The notes under the pieces were generated by a model, which was not told the DNA's origin, ran no database searches, and was given only the letters and a program-made list of their open reading frames with translations. A program made the translations under genes and the position numbers. From CALSMU01 sp963926405 (GTDB lineage: Bacteria; Bacteroidota; Bacteroidia; Flavobacteriales_D; Parvicellaceae): a stretch of 64,000 nucleotides of DNA. Location of the stretch: assembly GCA_963926405.1 (NCBI GenBank), contig CAWUXI010000019.1, positions 1-64,000 of the forward strand, given 5' to 3'. Each line of letters begins with the position of its first letter. The first letter of the stretch is position 1. Shown here piece after piece: positions 34,403 through 42,855 of the stretch.

Positions 34403-35017
34403 ATGAAAATTATCTGTATTGGGAGAAACTATGCGAAGCATGCTAAGGAATTAGGGAATACTGTTCCTACTGAACCTGTTTTTTTTATGAAGCCAGATTC
34501 TGCATTATTGCCAAAAAAAACGACTTTTTTCTATCCAAACTTCACAAAAGACCTTCATTACGAAGTTGAGCTTGTTATAAAAATTTGTAAGCTAGGTAAA
34601 AATATTTCTGAAAAATTTGCGGGAACTTATTACAATGAAATTGGTTTAGGAATTGACTTTACTGCTAGAGATATTCAGCTAGAATGCAAAGCCAAAGGTC
34701 TTCCCTGGGAAAAAGCAAAAGCATTTGATTATTCAGCACCATTATCGAGAGAATTAATTCAAAAAAGTGAATTTAAAAACTTAAACGACATAACTTTTTC
34801 ATTGGAGAAAAATGGGGTGTTAGTTCAAAAAGGAAATTCAGAAGATATGCTTTTTGATTTCGATCATTTGATCTGTTATCTCTCCCAATTTATGACCCTG
34901 AAAATTGGTGATTTAATATTTACAGGCACACCTGCCGGTGTTGGCCCAGTTCAAATTGGAGACCAATTAATTGGATACATCGGAGACAGAAAAATGCTTG
35001 ATTTGAGCATCAAATAA
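34403..35017 (+). CDS. Fumarylacetoacetate hydrolase-family protein (short form)
   Basis: 204-residue FAH-fold protein of the HpcE/YcgM type. CIGRNYAKHAKELGN, FFMKPDSALL, DLHYEVELVIKI (ExE metal ligands), GIGLGIDFTARDIQ (Asp ligand) and IFTGTPAGVGPV define the family. Relatives hydrolyse acylpyruvates, decarboxylate oxaloacetate, or act in catechol breakdown. It starts 2 bases after the exonuclease stop. Its end overlaps the convergent subtilase gene by 8 bases. Not the tyrosine-pathway enzyme, which is at 1-1044. Confidence 0.92.
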   Translation: MKIICIGRNYAKHAKELGNTVPTEPVFFMKPDSALLPKKTTFFYPNFTKDLHYEVELVIKICKLGKNISEKFAGTYYNEIGLGIDFTARDIQLECKAKGLPWEKAKAFDYSAPLSRELIQKSEFKNLNDITFSLEKNGVLVQKGNSEDMLFDFDHLICYLSQFMTLKIGDLIFTGTPAGVGPVQIGDQLIGYIGDRKMLDLSIK

Positions 35018-36662
35018 CCACAATAGTGGTAGTTGCTCTATTTCCTTCTGCAGATTGGACTTCAATAATGTAATTCCCCGAAGGCAAAACGTTTAATTGG
35101 CTCAAGACAAGCTGATTCTTTCCCTGCAGAACTGTATCCGATGCTGAAACTATTAAATCTCCTTTTTCCGAATAAAGTCGAATTACTACTCCCTGACTAA
35201 CTTTACTAACGAAAATTATATTAACCACATCTATAACAGGAATAGGAAATATATCTTCAATTAGATCTTCTCTGGGATGACTGTAAACAAAGCCAGTTTC
35301 TTGACTATACGCTTTAAATACATTTGGCACTCCATACCCCAATAAACTATCTGGACTACTAAACTGACTAGAGCTTTCCTCTATTAATCGCATTATCTCA
35401 ATATTGGTTTTATTTGGCAAAGATTGCCATAAACAAGCAACCATACCTGTCATCATAGGAGCACTAAAAGAAGTCCCATTTCCTTGAATAACTTCACCTG
35501 TAAATGGAGAAATTAAATAGGTATTCCAACCAACAGAGGCAACGTTGGGTTTTATATCATTATCTGATGCTGGACCAACACTGCTAAAAAAAGCATATGT
35601 GCCATTACTATCAACAGCAGCAACGGTAAGGACACTATCTGCATCAGCGGGAGTGCTTATATATTGCCATGGAGAAGCACCTGAATTACCTGCACTAATA
35701 CATAATAAAATTCCTTTTGATGCAGCAATATCGGCAGCTTTTGCAATAACCGTAGTATTCCCATCCAAATCAGAATATACATGGTTCTGAAGGCTATCAT
35801 CAAAAGTTGTATATCCCAATGAGGTATTTATTATATCTACTCCTACGGAGTCAGCATATTCAGCTGCAGCAATCCAATTATACTCCTCAAGTAGCGTTTC
35901 AGAAGCTACATCCTCAGACCTTAATAAATGAAAACTAGCCATAGGAGCTGTTCCTTTAAACTCGCCATCAATTGAACCTGCAATTACTGACAGCACCATC
36001 GTTCCATGCTGATGATCTTCATACACAGATTCTCCTCCATTAACGAAATCACGGGTGGACAATATTCTTCCTTCATTAAAAACATCTTCTAATGCATCTA
36101 ATTCATTTGCTCTGAAAAAACCTGCATCAATTATGGCTATATGCATTTCTTGCCCCCTAAACCCCAGATCTTGCATTTTATCAGCCTCGTGCAATGCTAA
36201 TTGATTATACGAATATCCATATGGATAATGAGGAATACTCAATAAATTAATTTCATTTTTTGTAATCGAAATATCATCGAACTTATCGATAATTTTGTCT
36301 TTTTTTAAAGATTTTACTTGCACCACATTAGAAACAAAAGAGTAATTTAAAATAGTACTTAATGATGCCGTATCATCCGTAGTAATGGCAATAGCATTAA
36401 ACCATTTAGAAGCTTTTAATAGATCAAAATCTCCAGAAACTAATATAGAATCGATATAAGTTTCATTTACTGGGAGATCGTTTGTTAAGATAGAAATGCC
36501 TGCATTCGCCCTCCTTTCAATACTCTTCTGTGACAGAAACTGAGATGGTTGATTAACTGAATATCGAGAATTGTTTTTATCTGTGAAAGATATCCAAAAA
36601 CTAGAATTCTGTGAAAAAAAGGAAAAGGGGAAACAAATAACGAGAATTACAGTTATTTTCAT
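35010..36662 (-). CDS. Secreted S8 subtilisin-like protease with C-terminal sorting domain
   Basis: 550-residue exported serine protease (signal peptide ITVILVICFPFSFFSQ). An N-terminal prodomain-like part (about 20-150) precedes the catalytic domain: Asp in IAIIDAGFFRANE, His in EDHQHGTMVLSVIAG, oxyanion Asn in CISAGNSGASPW, and Ser in GNGTSFSAPMMTGMVAC. The last ~80 residues (IFPIPVIDVVNIIF, GNYIIEVQS, ending TTTIVVI) fit a type IX secretion sorting domain (type A), so it is probably exported to the surface or medium by T9SS. Its start overlaps the stop of the upstream lipoprotein gene by 4 bases (ATGA). Secretion machinery is not in the window. Confidence 0.9.
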   Translation of the reverse strand: MKITVILVICFPFSFFSQNSSFWISFTDKNNSRYSVNQPSQFLSQKSIERRANAGISILTNDLPVNETYIDSILVSGDFDLLKASKWFNAIAITTDDTASLSTILNYSFVSNVVQVKSLKKDKIIDKFDDISITKNEINLLSIPHYPYGYSYNQLALHEADKMQDLGFRGQEMHIAIIDAGFFRANELDALEDVFNEGRILSTRDFVNGGESVYEDHQHGTMVLSVIAGSIDGEFKGTAPMASFHLLRSEDVASETLLEEYNWIAAAEYADSVGVDIINTSLGYTTFDDSLQNHVYSDLDGNTTVIAKAADIAASKGILLCISAGNSGASPWQYISTPADADSVLTVAAVDSNGTYAFFSSVGPASDNDIKPNVASVGWNTYLISPFTGEVIQGNGTSFSAPMMTGMVACLWQSLPNKTNIEIMRLIEESSSQFSSPDSLLGYGVPNVFKAYSQETGFVYSHPREDLIEDIFPIPVIDVVNIIFVSKVSQGVVIRLYSEKGDLIVSASDTVLQGKNQLVLSQLNVLPSGNYIIEVQSAEGNRATTTIVVI

Positions 36663-37327
36663 TTACCGTAGGCTGTTACTGTCATTTCCAATTCTCTCCC
36701 ACTGTTTATGTCTAATATATTAGATAAATTAATATCTAAATCAATATGACTTTTATAAATCAGTCCTATATCAACCGCAAAAATCTCTTTTACTTTTTCA
36801 TATTTCACAACATTTTCATTATCCCGTTGTATTACCGTAATTGTTGAATCGAAATTTAGGTTGTTTATTAATTTAGGGGTGTGCAAACTATCATAGTAAT
36901 ACTCCCATTCTTCTAGGTTATTAAAAGCATTTCCATCCCAATATTTTGAAGCATTTATTGGAAAGATTAATTTTGTAAACCTCACATTTTCTTCAACTCT
37001 TTCAGCGGTTGTTTTTGTTTTATTACTATACCATACATCTTTAATACTCCAATTAGAATTACTATCATCTCTCCAGTATCGCTCAATTCGATAAGTTAAT
37101 CGACCTTCATTATCTAAGAATTCTTCGGTAGTTATCTCTCTCAGCTGGTACTCTGCGGTATCACTAGCAATTTCTGAATGAATAATATCCAATACATCAT
37201 ATTCTATCCAAGCAGCTACCTCTAAAGGGAAGTAACTATAATAATAGTTAACCGATTCACTATTAGATTTTTTACATCCGAAGAATAAGATTATGGAAGC
37301 AAATACGGTATATAATAATCTATTCAT
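36659..37327 (-). CDS. Lipoprotein of unknown function (222 aa)
   Basis: Lipoprotein signal YTVFASIILFFGC, lipidation Cys18, then KKSNSES. The mature part is acidic and beta-rich, with aromatic residues (ESVNYYYSYFPLEVAAWIEY at the start, many Trp/Tyr later). I do not recognise a family with certainty; similar small lipoproteins exist in Flavobacteriia next to secreted proteases. It starts right at the end of the YwqK-like gene (1-base overlap) and overlaps the protease start by 4 bases, so the three genes are one translation-coupled unit and may be jointly exported to the envelope. Confidence 0.75.
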   Translation of the reverse strand: MNRLLYTVFASIILFFGCKKSNSESVNYYYSYFPLEVAAWIEYDVLDIIHSEIASDTAEYQLREITTEEFLDNEGRLTYRIERYWRDDSNSNWSIKDVWYSNKTKTTAERVEENVRFTKLIFPINASKYWDGNAFNNLEEWEYYYDSLHTPKLINNLNFDSTITVIQRDNENVVKYEKVKEIFAVDIGLIYKSHIDLDINLSNILDINSGRELEMTVTAYGK

Positions 37328-38100
37328 TATAGCTTAGTTTTTTGTTCTGCTTTCGCTTTCTTTAATCTTTCCAAATGCCTTTCTAATACATCGTCTTCAA
37401 TCACTTGTCCATCCCTATAATAAACCTTATTTTTAAAAGCTCCATCATCTTCATAGTACTTCCAATAGCCATATTTAACAGCATGTTTGTAAAAACCTTC
37501 TATTTCTACCTTTCCACTTGAAAAGAACCATTTAACATTGCCATCAAAATTACCATCTTTATAAACACCTTCTGCTTTTACCTTACCTGAACTATAATAC
37601 TGAATCCAATTTCCATGCTTAAGGCCATCTTCATAGTTCGTGATTTCAAACTTTTTTACTTTACCATTTAGCGGATCACTAGGATAGTAAACAATGTTTT
37701 CCCCATTTAGTTTTCCGTTAACATAATTCTCCTTACTCATGATTTCTTTTCTATCATTAAAGGATAACCAGGTACTATCTTTCATTTTATCTGTATACTT
37801 TCCGGCTGCCATAACTTTTCCATTTAAATGATACATTCGGGTATATGCCGTTTTATTATCATTCATGAAATCTGTAACTGCTGAAACTTCCCCTGTTAGG
37901 TAGTAATATGTAAACTTCCCAATAGGTATATCATTTTCAAAAGCTCCTTCATACCTTTTCTTTTGAGTATCTTCATGAAACTTGACCCACTTACCTTGCT
38001 TTCTGCCTTTTGAATCTGTCTTATTTCCATCACCCTGGGTTTGACTAAAACCCAATGATGTTATTAATAATAATTGAAAGACTAATACTATACTCTTCAT
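37327..38100 (-). CDS. YwqK-type repeat protein, exported
   Basis: 257-residue protein with a signal peptide (IVLVFQLLLITSLGFS) and MORN/YwqK-like repeats of about 23-25 residues: KQGKWVKFHEDTQKKRYEGA, IGKFTYYYLTGEVS, KHGNWIQYYSSGKVKAEGVY and YGYWKYYEDDGAFKNK. Bacillus YwqK is an antitoxin name for a repeat protein of this class, but exported Bacteroidota members probably act as surface or structural repeats; the antitoxin role is not supported here. It has a good promoter and leads the operon with the 222-aa lipoprotein and the subtilase. Confidence 0.85.
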   Translation of the reverse strand: MKSIVLVFQLLLITSLGFSQTQGDGNKTDSKGRKQGKWVKFHEDTQKKRYEGAFENDIPIGKFTYYYLTGEVSAVTDFMNDNKTAYTRMYHLNGKVMAAGKYTDKMKDSTWLSFNDRKEIMSKENYVNGKLNGENIVYYPSDPLNGKVKKFEITNYEDGLKHGNWIQYYSSGKVKAEGVYKDGNFDGNVKWFFSSGKVEIEGFYKHAVKYGYWKYYEDDGAFKNKVYYRDGQVIEDDVLERHLERLKKAKAEQKTKL

Positions 38101-38105
38101 CCGTA

Positions 38106-38136
38106 CAAATTTACATTATAATCTTATCAAAATCAA
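38106..38136 (-). promoter_or_regulatory. Promoter of the YwqK-subtilase operon
   Basis: On the minus strand TTG (38136-38134), 20 bases, TAAATTTG (38113-38106), a perfect TAnnTTTG. It ends 5 bases before the start codon, so the leader is very short. Confidence 0.7.
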
Positions 38137-38227
38137 CAACCCTGCCGATATAAGCGCAGTGACATTTGGAACAATTGGTTACAGAAGAAATATTGACCGC
38201 TTTTGGAACTCCTGTAGCATACTTTAT

Positions 38228-38258
38228 TTTGCTTATAGTTTAGAATATTATATCTTAG
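38228..38258 (+). promoter_or_regulatory. Promoter of the 80-aa lipoprotein
   Basis: TTTG (38228-38231), 19 bases, TATCTTAG (38251-38258, one mismatch in TAnnTTTG). The gene starts 31 bases further on. Confidence 0.6.
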
Positions 38259-38289
38259 CAGGAAGTTATAATTTATAAAAAAACTAAAA

Positions 38290-38532
38290 ATGAAAAAATT
38301 AGCAATGGTATTGGGTGTTGCAGCATTATTTGCTGGAACTACATCGTGTAAAAAAGATTTTGTATGTGAATGCACTGACAGTGGACTTTCCTACACAATC
38401 ACTTTTAAAGAATCTAAAAAAGCAGCTGCTGCTGCAATGTGCGAAGGAAAAGGTATTGGAAGTATTGAGTACAATTTTGGTGGAGTAACGACTACCGCTT
38501 CTTCTGACAGCACTGGTTGTACTTTACAATAA
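38290..38532 (+). CDS. Small lipoprotein of unknown function (80 aa)
   Basis: Lipoprotein with signal KKLAMVLGVAALFAGTTSC (Cys20). The mature part, about 60 residues, has further cysteines (FVCECTD, AMCEGK, TGCTLQ), a poly-Ala stretch (KKAAAAAMC) and a Gly/Ser/Thr-rich tail. No family recognised beyond many tiny Bacteroidota lipoproteins. The gene has a clear promoter before it and a strong terminator after it, so it is a single, possibly well-expressed unit. Cysteine content suggests two disulfides. Confidence 0.75.
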   Translation: MKKLAMVLGVAALFAGTTSCKKDFVCECTDSGLSYTITFKESKKAAAAAMCEGKGIGSIEYNFGGVTTTASSDSTGCTLQ

Positions 38533-38549
38533 GTAAAAAACTAACATTT

Positions 38550-38578
38550 AAGGGGGCAATATTAGCCCCCTTTTTTTT
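38550..38578 (+). terminator. Strong rho-independent terminator after the 80-aa lipoprotein
   Basis: AAGGGGGC (38550-38557) pairs with GCCCCCTT (38565-38572), loop AATATTA, followed by T8. It is the best terminator in the window. Confidence 0.95.
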
Positions 38579-38592
38579 CGCCGATCCAACAA

Positions 38593-39492
38593 ATGGCTTT
38601 AATACTTAAAACATTAACATCTTGTTTGTTAATTATTTCATTAACATTCAAATTAATACATCTTGAATATTTCGAGTTTTCATTGGTTGAAACAGGTATT
38701 TCTAACTGGTATTATGCTGCCATCATAGCCAGAATTGTAATCATAGTAGAGTTTATAATAGCTACCTCTATCCTATTCCATTCTATAAAACCTAAAATAC
38801 TTTCATCTTTACTTTTATTACTTTGTATATTCTATGGTTTTGATCTTTTTTTAAAACCAGAAGACGGCATGTTTTCATCCTATTTTTTACTCTCTTTCTA
38901 CAATAAACCTATAGTTATAAGTACCTTGTCTTTGCTGCTTTTATCTTTGTACATCCATCTAAAACACACACCCCCCGCTGGTAAAAGAAAAAGATCTGTA
39001 ATTATCAACATTAGTTTATTCCTTATTATTTCAATCTTAACCTTTTCAACGAATCCAATTTATATTGATGACTTTCAGAAAAATGAAACATCTGTAGAAA
39101 AGTCAAACTTGGATTGGAGTACCATCTATCAAAATTGTGAAGAAAAAAACATTATTCTTACCCCCGAAACAGAAGTGTTTTTTGCCTTTTTAAGTACCTC
39201 ATGCTACTATTGTAATAGTGCAGCAATTAGACTAGGCGTTTCAAAAAGAGCTAAATTAAACGCTACTCAAATTGTACTAGTTTTCCCGGGAAACATAAAA
39301 GATACCGAATATTTTATTGAAAGAAACAGATGTGATTTCCCTTATATTCGCATTTCCAAAGATGAATTTAGAAAATTAGCAGGCAATGAGTTTCCAGCAT
39401 TTTTCAAAGTTAAAAACAAAAAGGAAACCAATTATTACACAGGAAGAACATTAAACCTAAGGGAGTTAGATAATTTGTTTCAACTAAACTAA
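38593..39492 (+). CDS. Membrane protein fused to a thioredoxin-like domain
   Basis: 299 residues. Five hydrophobic segments (1-165: TLTSCLLIISLTFKL, AAIIARIVIIVEFIIATSIL, KILSSLLLLLCIFYGFDL, KPIVISTLSLLLLSLYIHL, VIINISLFLIISILTF) form a MauE/DoxX-like membrane part. A periplasmic thioredoxin-like domain follows with STSCYYCNSAAIRLG, giving a CxxC redox pair (CYYC). This suits a redox carrier moving electrons across the inner membrane, like DsbD-type or MauE proteins. The cis-Pro loop is seen in GNEFPAFFKVK. Converges with the GNAT gene, overlapping by 4 bases. Partner is unknown. Confidence 0.8.
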   Translation: MALILKTLTSCLLIISLTFKLIHLEYFEFSLVETGISNWYYAAIIARIVIIVEFIIATSILFHSIKPKILSSLLLLLCIFYGFDLFLKPEDGMFSSYFLLSFYNKPIVISTLSLLLLSLYIHLKHTPPAGKRKRSVIINISLFLIISILTFSTNPIYIDDFQKNETSVEKSNLDWSTIYQNCEEKNIILTPETEVFFAFLSTSCYYCNSAAIRLGVSKRAKLNATQIVLVFPGNIKDTEYFIERNRCDFPYIRISKDEFRKLAGNEFPAFFKVKNKKETNYYTGRTLNLRELDNLFQLN

Positions 39493-39932
39493 GGCTTGTA
39501 AAGCATTTCCATATGGGGTATATTGTCTTCTAAATACTCCTCTCCTGTTTCTACAAACCCAAATGATTTATAATATTTCAACAGATATATTTGAGCAGAG
39601 ATTCGAACTGGAACCTCTCCAAAATGAAGCTTAACAAACTTCATAGACTGCTCCATTAACTGTTTGCCAATCCCCTTTCCTCTAACAGTTGGAGAAGTAA
39701 CTACTCTGCCAATAGCAACCTCAACATAAGACTTTCCTGGTTTTAAAATACGAGCAGTAGCAACAATATTTCCTTCATACTCTTTAAACACATGCAATGC
39801 ATCTTTATCCTTACCATCCACATCTAAATATGGACAATTCTGCTCAACGACGAAAACAGTTTCACGCAATTGAATTATATCATGAAACTCATTTAGCGAC
39901 AACTCTTTAAATGCTTTACAACTCCATTTCAT
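39489..39932 (-). CDS. GNAT acetyltransferase, ElaA-like
   Basis: 147-residue N-acetyltransferase. LRETVFVVEQNCPYLDVDGKD is the ElaA signature (quoted in part), and the acetyl-CoA pocket is GRVVTSPTVRGKGIGKQLM with RGKGIG as the pyrophosphate loop. The substrate of ElaA is unknown. Start at ATG 39932 (MKWSC); the two-residue extension upstream would use TTG. Convergent end overlaps the membrane-thioredoxin gene by 4 bases. Confidence 0.92.
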   Translation of the reverse strand: MKWSCKAFKELSLNEFHDIIQLRETVFVVEQNCPYLDVDGKDKDALHVFKEYEGNIVATARILKPGKSYVEVAIGRVVTSPTVRGKGIGKQLMEQSMKFVKLHFGEVPVRISAQIYLLKYYKSFGFVETGEEYLEDNIPHMEMLYKP

Positions 39933-39987
39933 ATTCAACTTGGATTATTTTATTATAATTTAATGCAAAGTATTAACTTTATACCAA

Positions 39988-41022
39988 ATGAGTGACGAAA
40001 GTATCAATAAGAATTTTCAATTAAAAAAACGAGCGGAAATTTCGTTGGACAAATATGTTACTGGAATTTTATCTGGAGATATTTCTTTGTTAAGTGCTGC
40101 AATAACGCTTATTGAAAGTGCAAACCCAAAGCACAGAAAACTTGCAGAGCAAATAATTGAAAAATGCCTTCCGCACAGCGGAAAATCCATTCGCATAGGA
40201 ATTACGGGTGTTCCAGGTGTTGGCAAAAGCACATTTATTGAGTCTTTTGGAACTTTCCTTACAACTCAAGACAGAAAATTAGCCGTTCTCGCTATCGATC
40301 CAAGTAGTCAAAAAAGTGGCGGTTCCATATTAGGTGACAAAACTAGAATGGAGGATTTGTCTACAAATAAAAATGCTTTTGTAAGGCCTTCACCATCAAA
40401 AGGTTCTTTGGGAGGTGTAGCAAGAAACACGCGTGAAACCATAATTTTATGCGAAGCTGCTGGATATAATACTATTCTAATTGAAACAGTTGGTGTTGGA
40501 CAGTCTGAAATTGCGGTACATGGAATGGTAGATTTTTTCTTACTAATGATGCTCGCTGGTGCTGGAGACGAACTACAAGGCATAAAACGTGGCATTATGG
40601 AGATGGCAGACGCAGTTGTTATAACAAAAGCAGACGGTGAGAATATAGTCAATTCGAAAAGGGCTAAAACTGAATATAAAAATGCACTTCACCTTTTTCC
40701 GGCTTCTGAAAGTAATTGGACACCAACAGTAAGCATATGCAGTGCATATGATAATTCTGGGATTGAGAATATTTGGAACACTATTCAATCCTACCAGAAC
40801 CAAACAACTATTAATGGTTACTTTGATCATAAAAGAAAAAACCAATCAAAATATTGGATGTATGAAACTATCAATGAAGAACTAAAAAGAACCTTCTTCA
40901 ATAATCCTGAAATATCTAAAGAGATAATAAAATTAGAGCAAGAGGTTACTGACGGTTCAATAAGTCCATTTAAAGCAGCTCATTTATTATTGGCTAAAAC
41001 TTTAAAAGATGAGTTTGATTAA
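39988..41022 (+). CDS. meaB: MeaB-type GTPase chaperone of methylmalonyl-CoA mutase
   Basis: 344-residue G3E-family GTPase. The Walker A loop is GVPGVGKSTF (about residues 74-83), Asp/base-recognition motifs are ETVGVGQSE (Walker B-like) and ITKADG (NKxD type), and VLAIDPSSQKSGGSILGDKTRM is the MeaB/ArgK signature. MeaB loads and protects adenosylcobalamin in methylmalonyl-CoA mutase, linking propionate and branched-chain amino acid breakdown to succinyl-CoA. The mutase is not in the window. Its stop overlaps the following small gene by 14 bases. Confidence 0.95.
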   Translation: MSDESINKNFQLKKRAEISLDKYVTGILSGDISLLSAAITLIESANPKHRKLAEQIIEKCLPHSGKSIRIGITGVPGVGKSTFIESFGTFLTTQDRKLAVLAIDPSSQKSGGSILGDKTRMEDLSTNKNAFVRPSPSKGSLGGVARNTRETIILCEAAGYNTILIETVGVGQSEIAVHGMVDFFLLMMLAGAGDELQGIKRGIMEMADAVVITKADGENIVNSKRAKTEYKNALHLFPASESNWTPTVSICSAYDNSGIENIWNTIQSYQNQTTINGYFDHKRKNQSKYWMYETINEELKRTFFNNPEISKEIIKLEQEVTDGSISPFKAAHLLLAKTLKDEFD

Positions 41023-41344
41023 AAGATACAACAACCATACTGTAAAAGAACTGATTATTATTCTTGATTCTGGCGATGACTATACAGAAGAAGCAAAAGA
41101 AGCTATTCGAACTATTTTAGAGTTTAAAAATACTTCTGATAGAGAAGTGAGTGAAATAGCATTCGAATATTGGGAACAAAAAATAAACGATAATATAAAG
41201 TCAATTCTACTTAATAATAAAAAGCCAGTAAGTCAAATTATATCCGAAGATGAAATGAAAGGAATTTTGGTTGCTGCATTTGAGAAATACAGGGAAACGC
41301 AACAACTTTTTGAGATAGATACGACCAAATATTGGTTTGTATAA
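41009..41344 (+). CDS. Hypothetical protein overlapping meaB (111 aa)
   Basis: Starts with ATG 14 bases before the meaB stop, in another frame, so it is translationally coupled. No signal peptide or membrane helix. The sequence is helical and acidic (DDYTEEAKEAIRTILEF, TSDREVSEIAFEYWEQKI, ISEDEMKGILVAAFEKYRE), with an aromatic end (KYWFV). The YTEEAKEAIRTIL stretch, counting residues that can pack as helices, may be a small protein-protein interaction domain. I recognise no family. Ends before a bidirectional hairpin shared with gdhA. Confidence 0.65.
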   Translation: MSLIKRYNNHTVKELIIILDSGDDYTEEAKEAIRTILEFKNTSDREVSEIAFEYWEQKINDNIKSILLNNKKPVSQIISEDEMKGILVAAFEKYRETQQLFEIDTTKYWFV

Positions 41345-41345
41345 C

Positions 41346-41383
41346 AAAAAAGCTCCCTACCTTTCGATAGAGAGCTTTAAATT
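41346..41383. terminator. Bidirectional terminator hairpin between the 111-aa gene and gdhA
   Basis: AAAGCTC-c-CTA (41349-41359) pairs with TAG-a-GAGCTTT (41368-41378). A-rich and T-rich flanks on both sides suit convergent genes; the T-tracts are short. Confidence 0.65.
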
Positions 41384-41396
41384 TTAAATTAATTTC

Positions 41397-42746
41397 TTAA
41401 ACCAAACCTTGGTCTAACATAGAATCTGCAACTTTTACGAAACCAGCAATATTTGCTCCTTTTACATAATCTACATAGTCACCTTCCGTTCCATATTCCA
41501 CACATTGTGAGTGAATACTTCTCATAATAGCATGTAATTTCTCATCCACTTCTTCAGCTGTCCAAGAAAGACGTAAAGAATTTTGAGACATTTCTAAACC
41601 TGATGTTGCAACTCCTCCAGCGTTAGATGCTTTTCCAGGTGCAAATAATATTTTAGCTCTGTCAAATTCAGCAACAGCTTCAGGTGTAGAAGGCATATTA
41701 GCTCCTTCCGCTACGCAGATGCAGCCATTTGCTAGTAATGTTTTAGCTTCTGATTGATTCAATTCATTTTGAGTTGCACAAGGAAGTGCTACATCACATT
41801 TTTCATTCCATGGTCGGCTACCTTCTACAAAACTAGCTCCATCAAAATGAGCAGCATATTCGCTAATTCTTCCTCTGCGATTATTTTTTAATTCCATTAT
41901 CCATGCTAATTTATTAGCATCAATTCCAGCAGGGTCAATAATGTATCCTTTAGAATCACTCATTGTTATGACTTTCGCTCCAAATTGCGTTGCTTTTTCA
42001 CAAGCATATTGCGCAACATTTCCAGAACCAGAAATAGCAACTGTTTTACCCTCAAAAGAATCTCCTTTTGTATTCAACATCTCTGCTGCAAAATATACTG
42101 TTCCGTAGCCTGTAGCTTCTGGACGAATCAATGATCCTCCCCAATTACGACCTTTTCCAGTTAAAATACCTGTAAACTCGTTACGTAATCTTTTGTATTG
42201 ACCAAACATATAACCAATCTCTCTTCCTCCAACACCTATATCTCCAGCTGGAACATCTGTATTTGGGCCAATATGGCGAGCTAACTCAGACATGAAAGAT
42301 TGACAAAATTTCATTACCTCATTATCCGATTTTCCCTTGGGGTCAAAATCAGAACCCCCTTTTCCTCCACCCATAGGCAAAGTAGTTAGTGAATTTTTAA
42401 ATACCTGCTCGAAACCTAAAAACTTTAATATAGATAAATTCACAGATGGATGAAAACGCAAACCTCCTTTATAAGGTCCAATTGCGGAGTTAAACTCGAC
42501 ACGAAAACCTCTATTAATTTGAGCTTCCCCAGCATCATCTAGCCAAGGAACTCTAAAAATAATTGTTCTTTCTGGTTCAACCATTCTTTCAAGAATTTTG
42601 GCATCCTTGTATTTTGGTTTATCAGCGATAAATGGAATAATTGCCTCAGCTACCTCAGTTACTGCTTGTAAAAACTCCGTTTCGTGCGCTTGTTTTGCTT
42701 TAACACTATCGATAAAAGCATCTATTTCTGATTGAAATTCTAACAT
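41397..42746 (-). CDS. gdhA: NADP-type glutamate dehydrogenase
   Basis: 449-residue hexameric GDH of the E. coli GdhA class, interconverting glutamate and 2-oxoglutarate with ammonia. Key elements: GPYKGGLRFHPSVNLS and LPMGGGKGGSDFDPKG (substrate lysines), VPAGDIGVGGREIGYMFGQY (catalytic Asp), and the nucleotide fold VAISGSGNVAQYACEKA. Its length matches the NADP-specific class; coenzyme is inferred from class, not tested. A -7 promoter box lies 38 bases upstream. In a peptide-using cell it could assimilate or release ammonia. Confidence 0.96.
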   Translation of the reverse strand: MLEFQSEIDAFIDSVKAKQAHETEFLQAVTEVAEAIIPFIADKPKYKDAKILERMVEPERTIIFRVPWLDDAGEAQINRGFRVEFNSAIGPYKGGLRFHPSVNLSILKFLGFEQVFKNSLTTLPMGGGKGGSDFDPKGKSDNEVMKFCQSFMSELARHIGPNTDVPAGDIGVGGREIGYMFGQYKRLRNEFTGILTGKGRNWGGSLIRPEATGYGTVYFAAEMLNTKGDSFEGKTVAISGSGNVAQYACEKATQFGAKVITMSDSKGYIIDPAGIDANKLAWIMELKNNRRGRISEYAAHFDGASFVEGSRPWNEKCDVALPCATQNELNQSEAKTLLANGCICVAEGANMPSTPEAVAEFDRAKILFAPGKASNAGGVATSGLEMSQNSLRLSWTAEEVDEKLHAIMRSIHSQCVEYGTEGDYVDYVKGANIAGFVKVADSMLDQGLV

Positions 42747-42783
42747 TTAAGTTGTTTATTTAATTATTAAAATATAGGTTGAG

Positions 42784-42791
42784 CAAATGTA
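42784..42791 (-). promoter_or_regulatory. -7 promoter element of gdhA
   Basis: On the minus strand TACATTTG is a perfect TAnnTTTG, 37 bases before the gdhA ATG. The -33 region only offers TTTA at about 20 bases. Confidence 0.5.
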
Positions 42792-42855
42792 TTCTTTTTT
42801 TAAATTTAGCATAAAATTTCTTGATTTTTTTTGATATTTTTTTTCAATTGAATTA

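Noticed and set aside
37327..38100. Toxin-antitoxin antitoxin label for the YwqK-like protein
   Set aside because: It has a signal peptide and no toxin neighbour; the name reflects only repeat similarity.
38133..38375. 80-aa minus-strand open frame
   Set aside because: Antisense to the small lipoprotein and its promoter.
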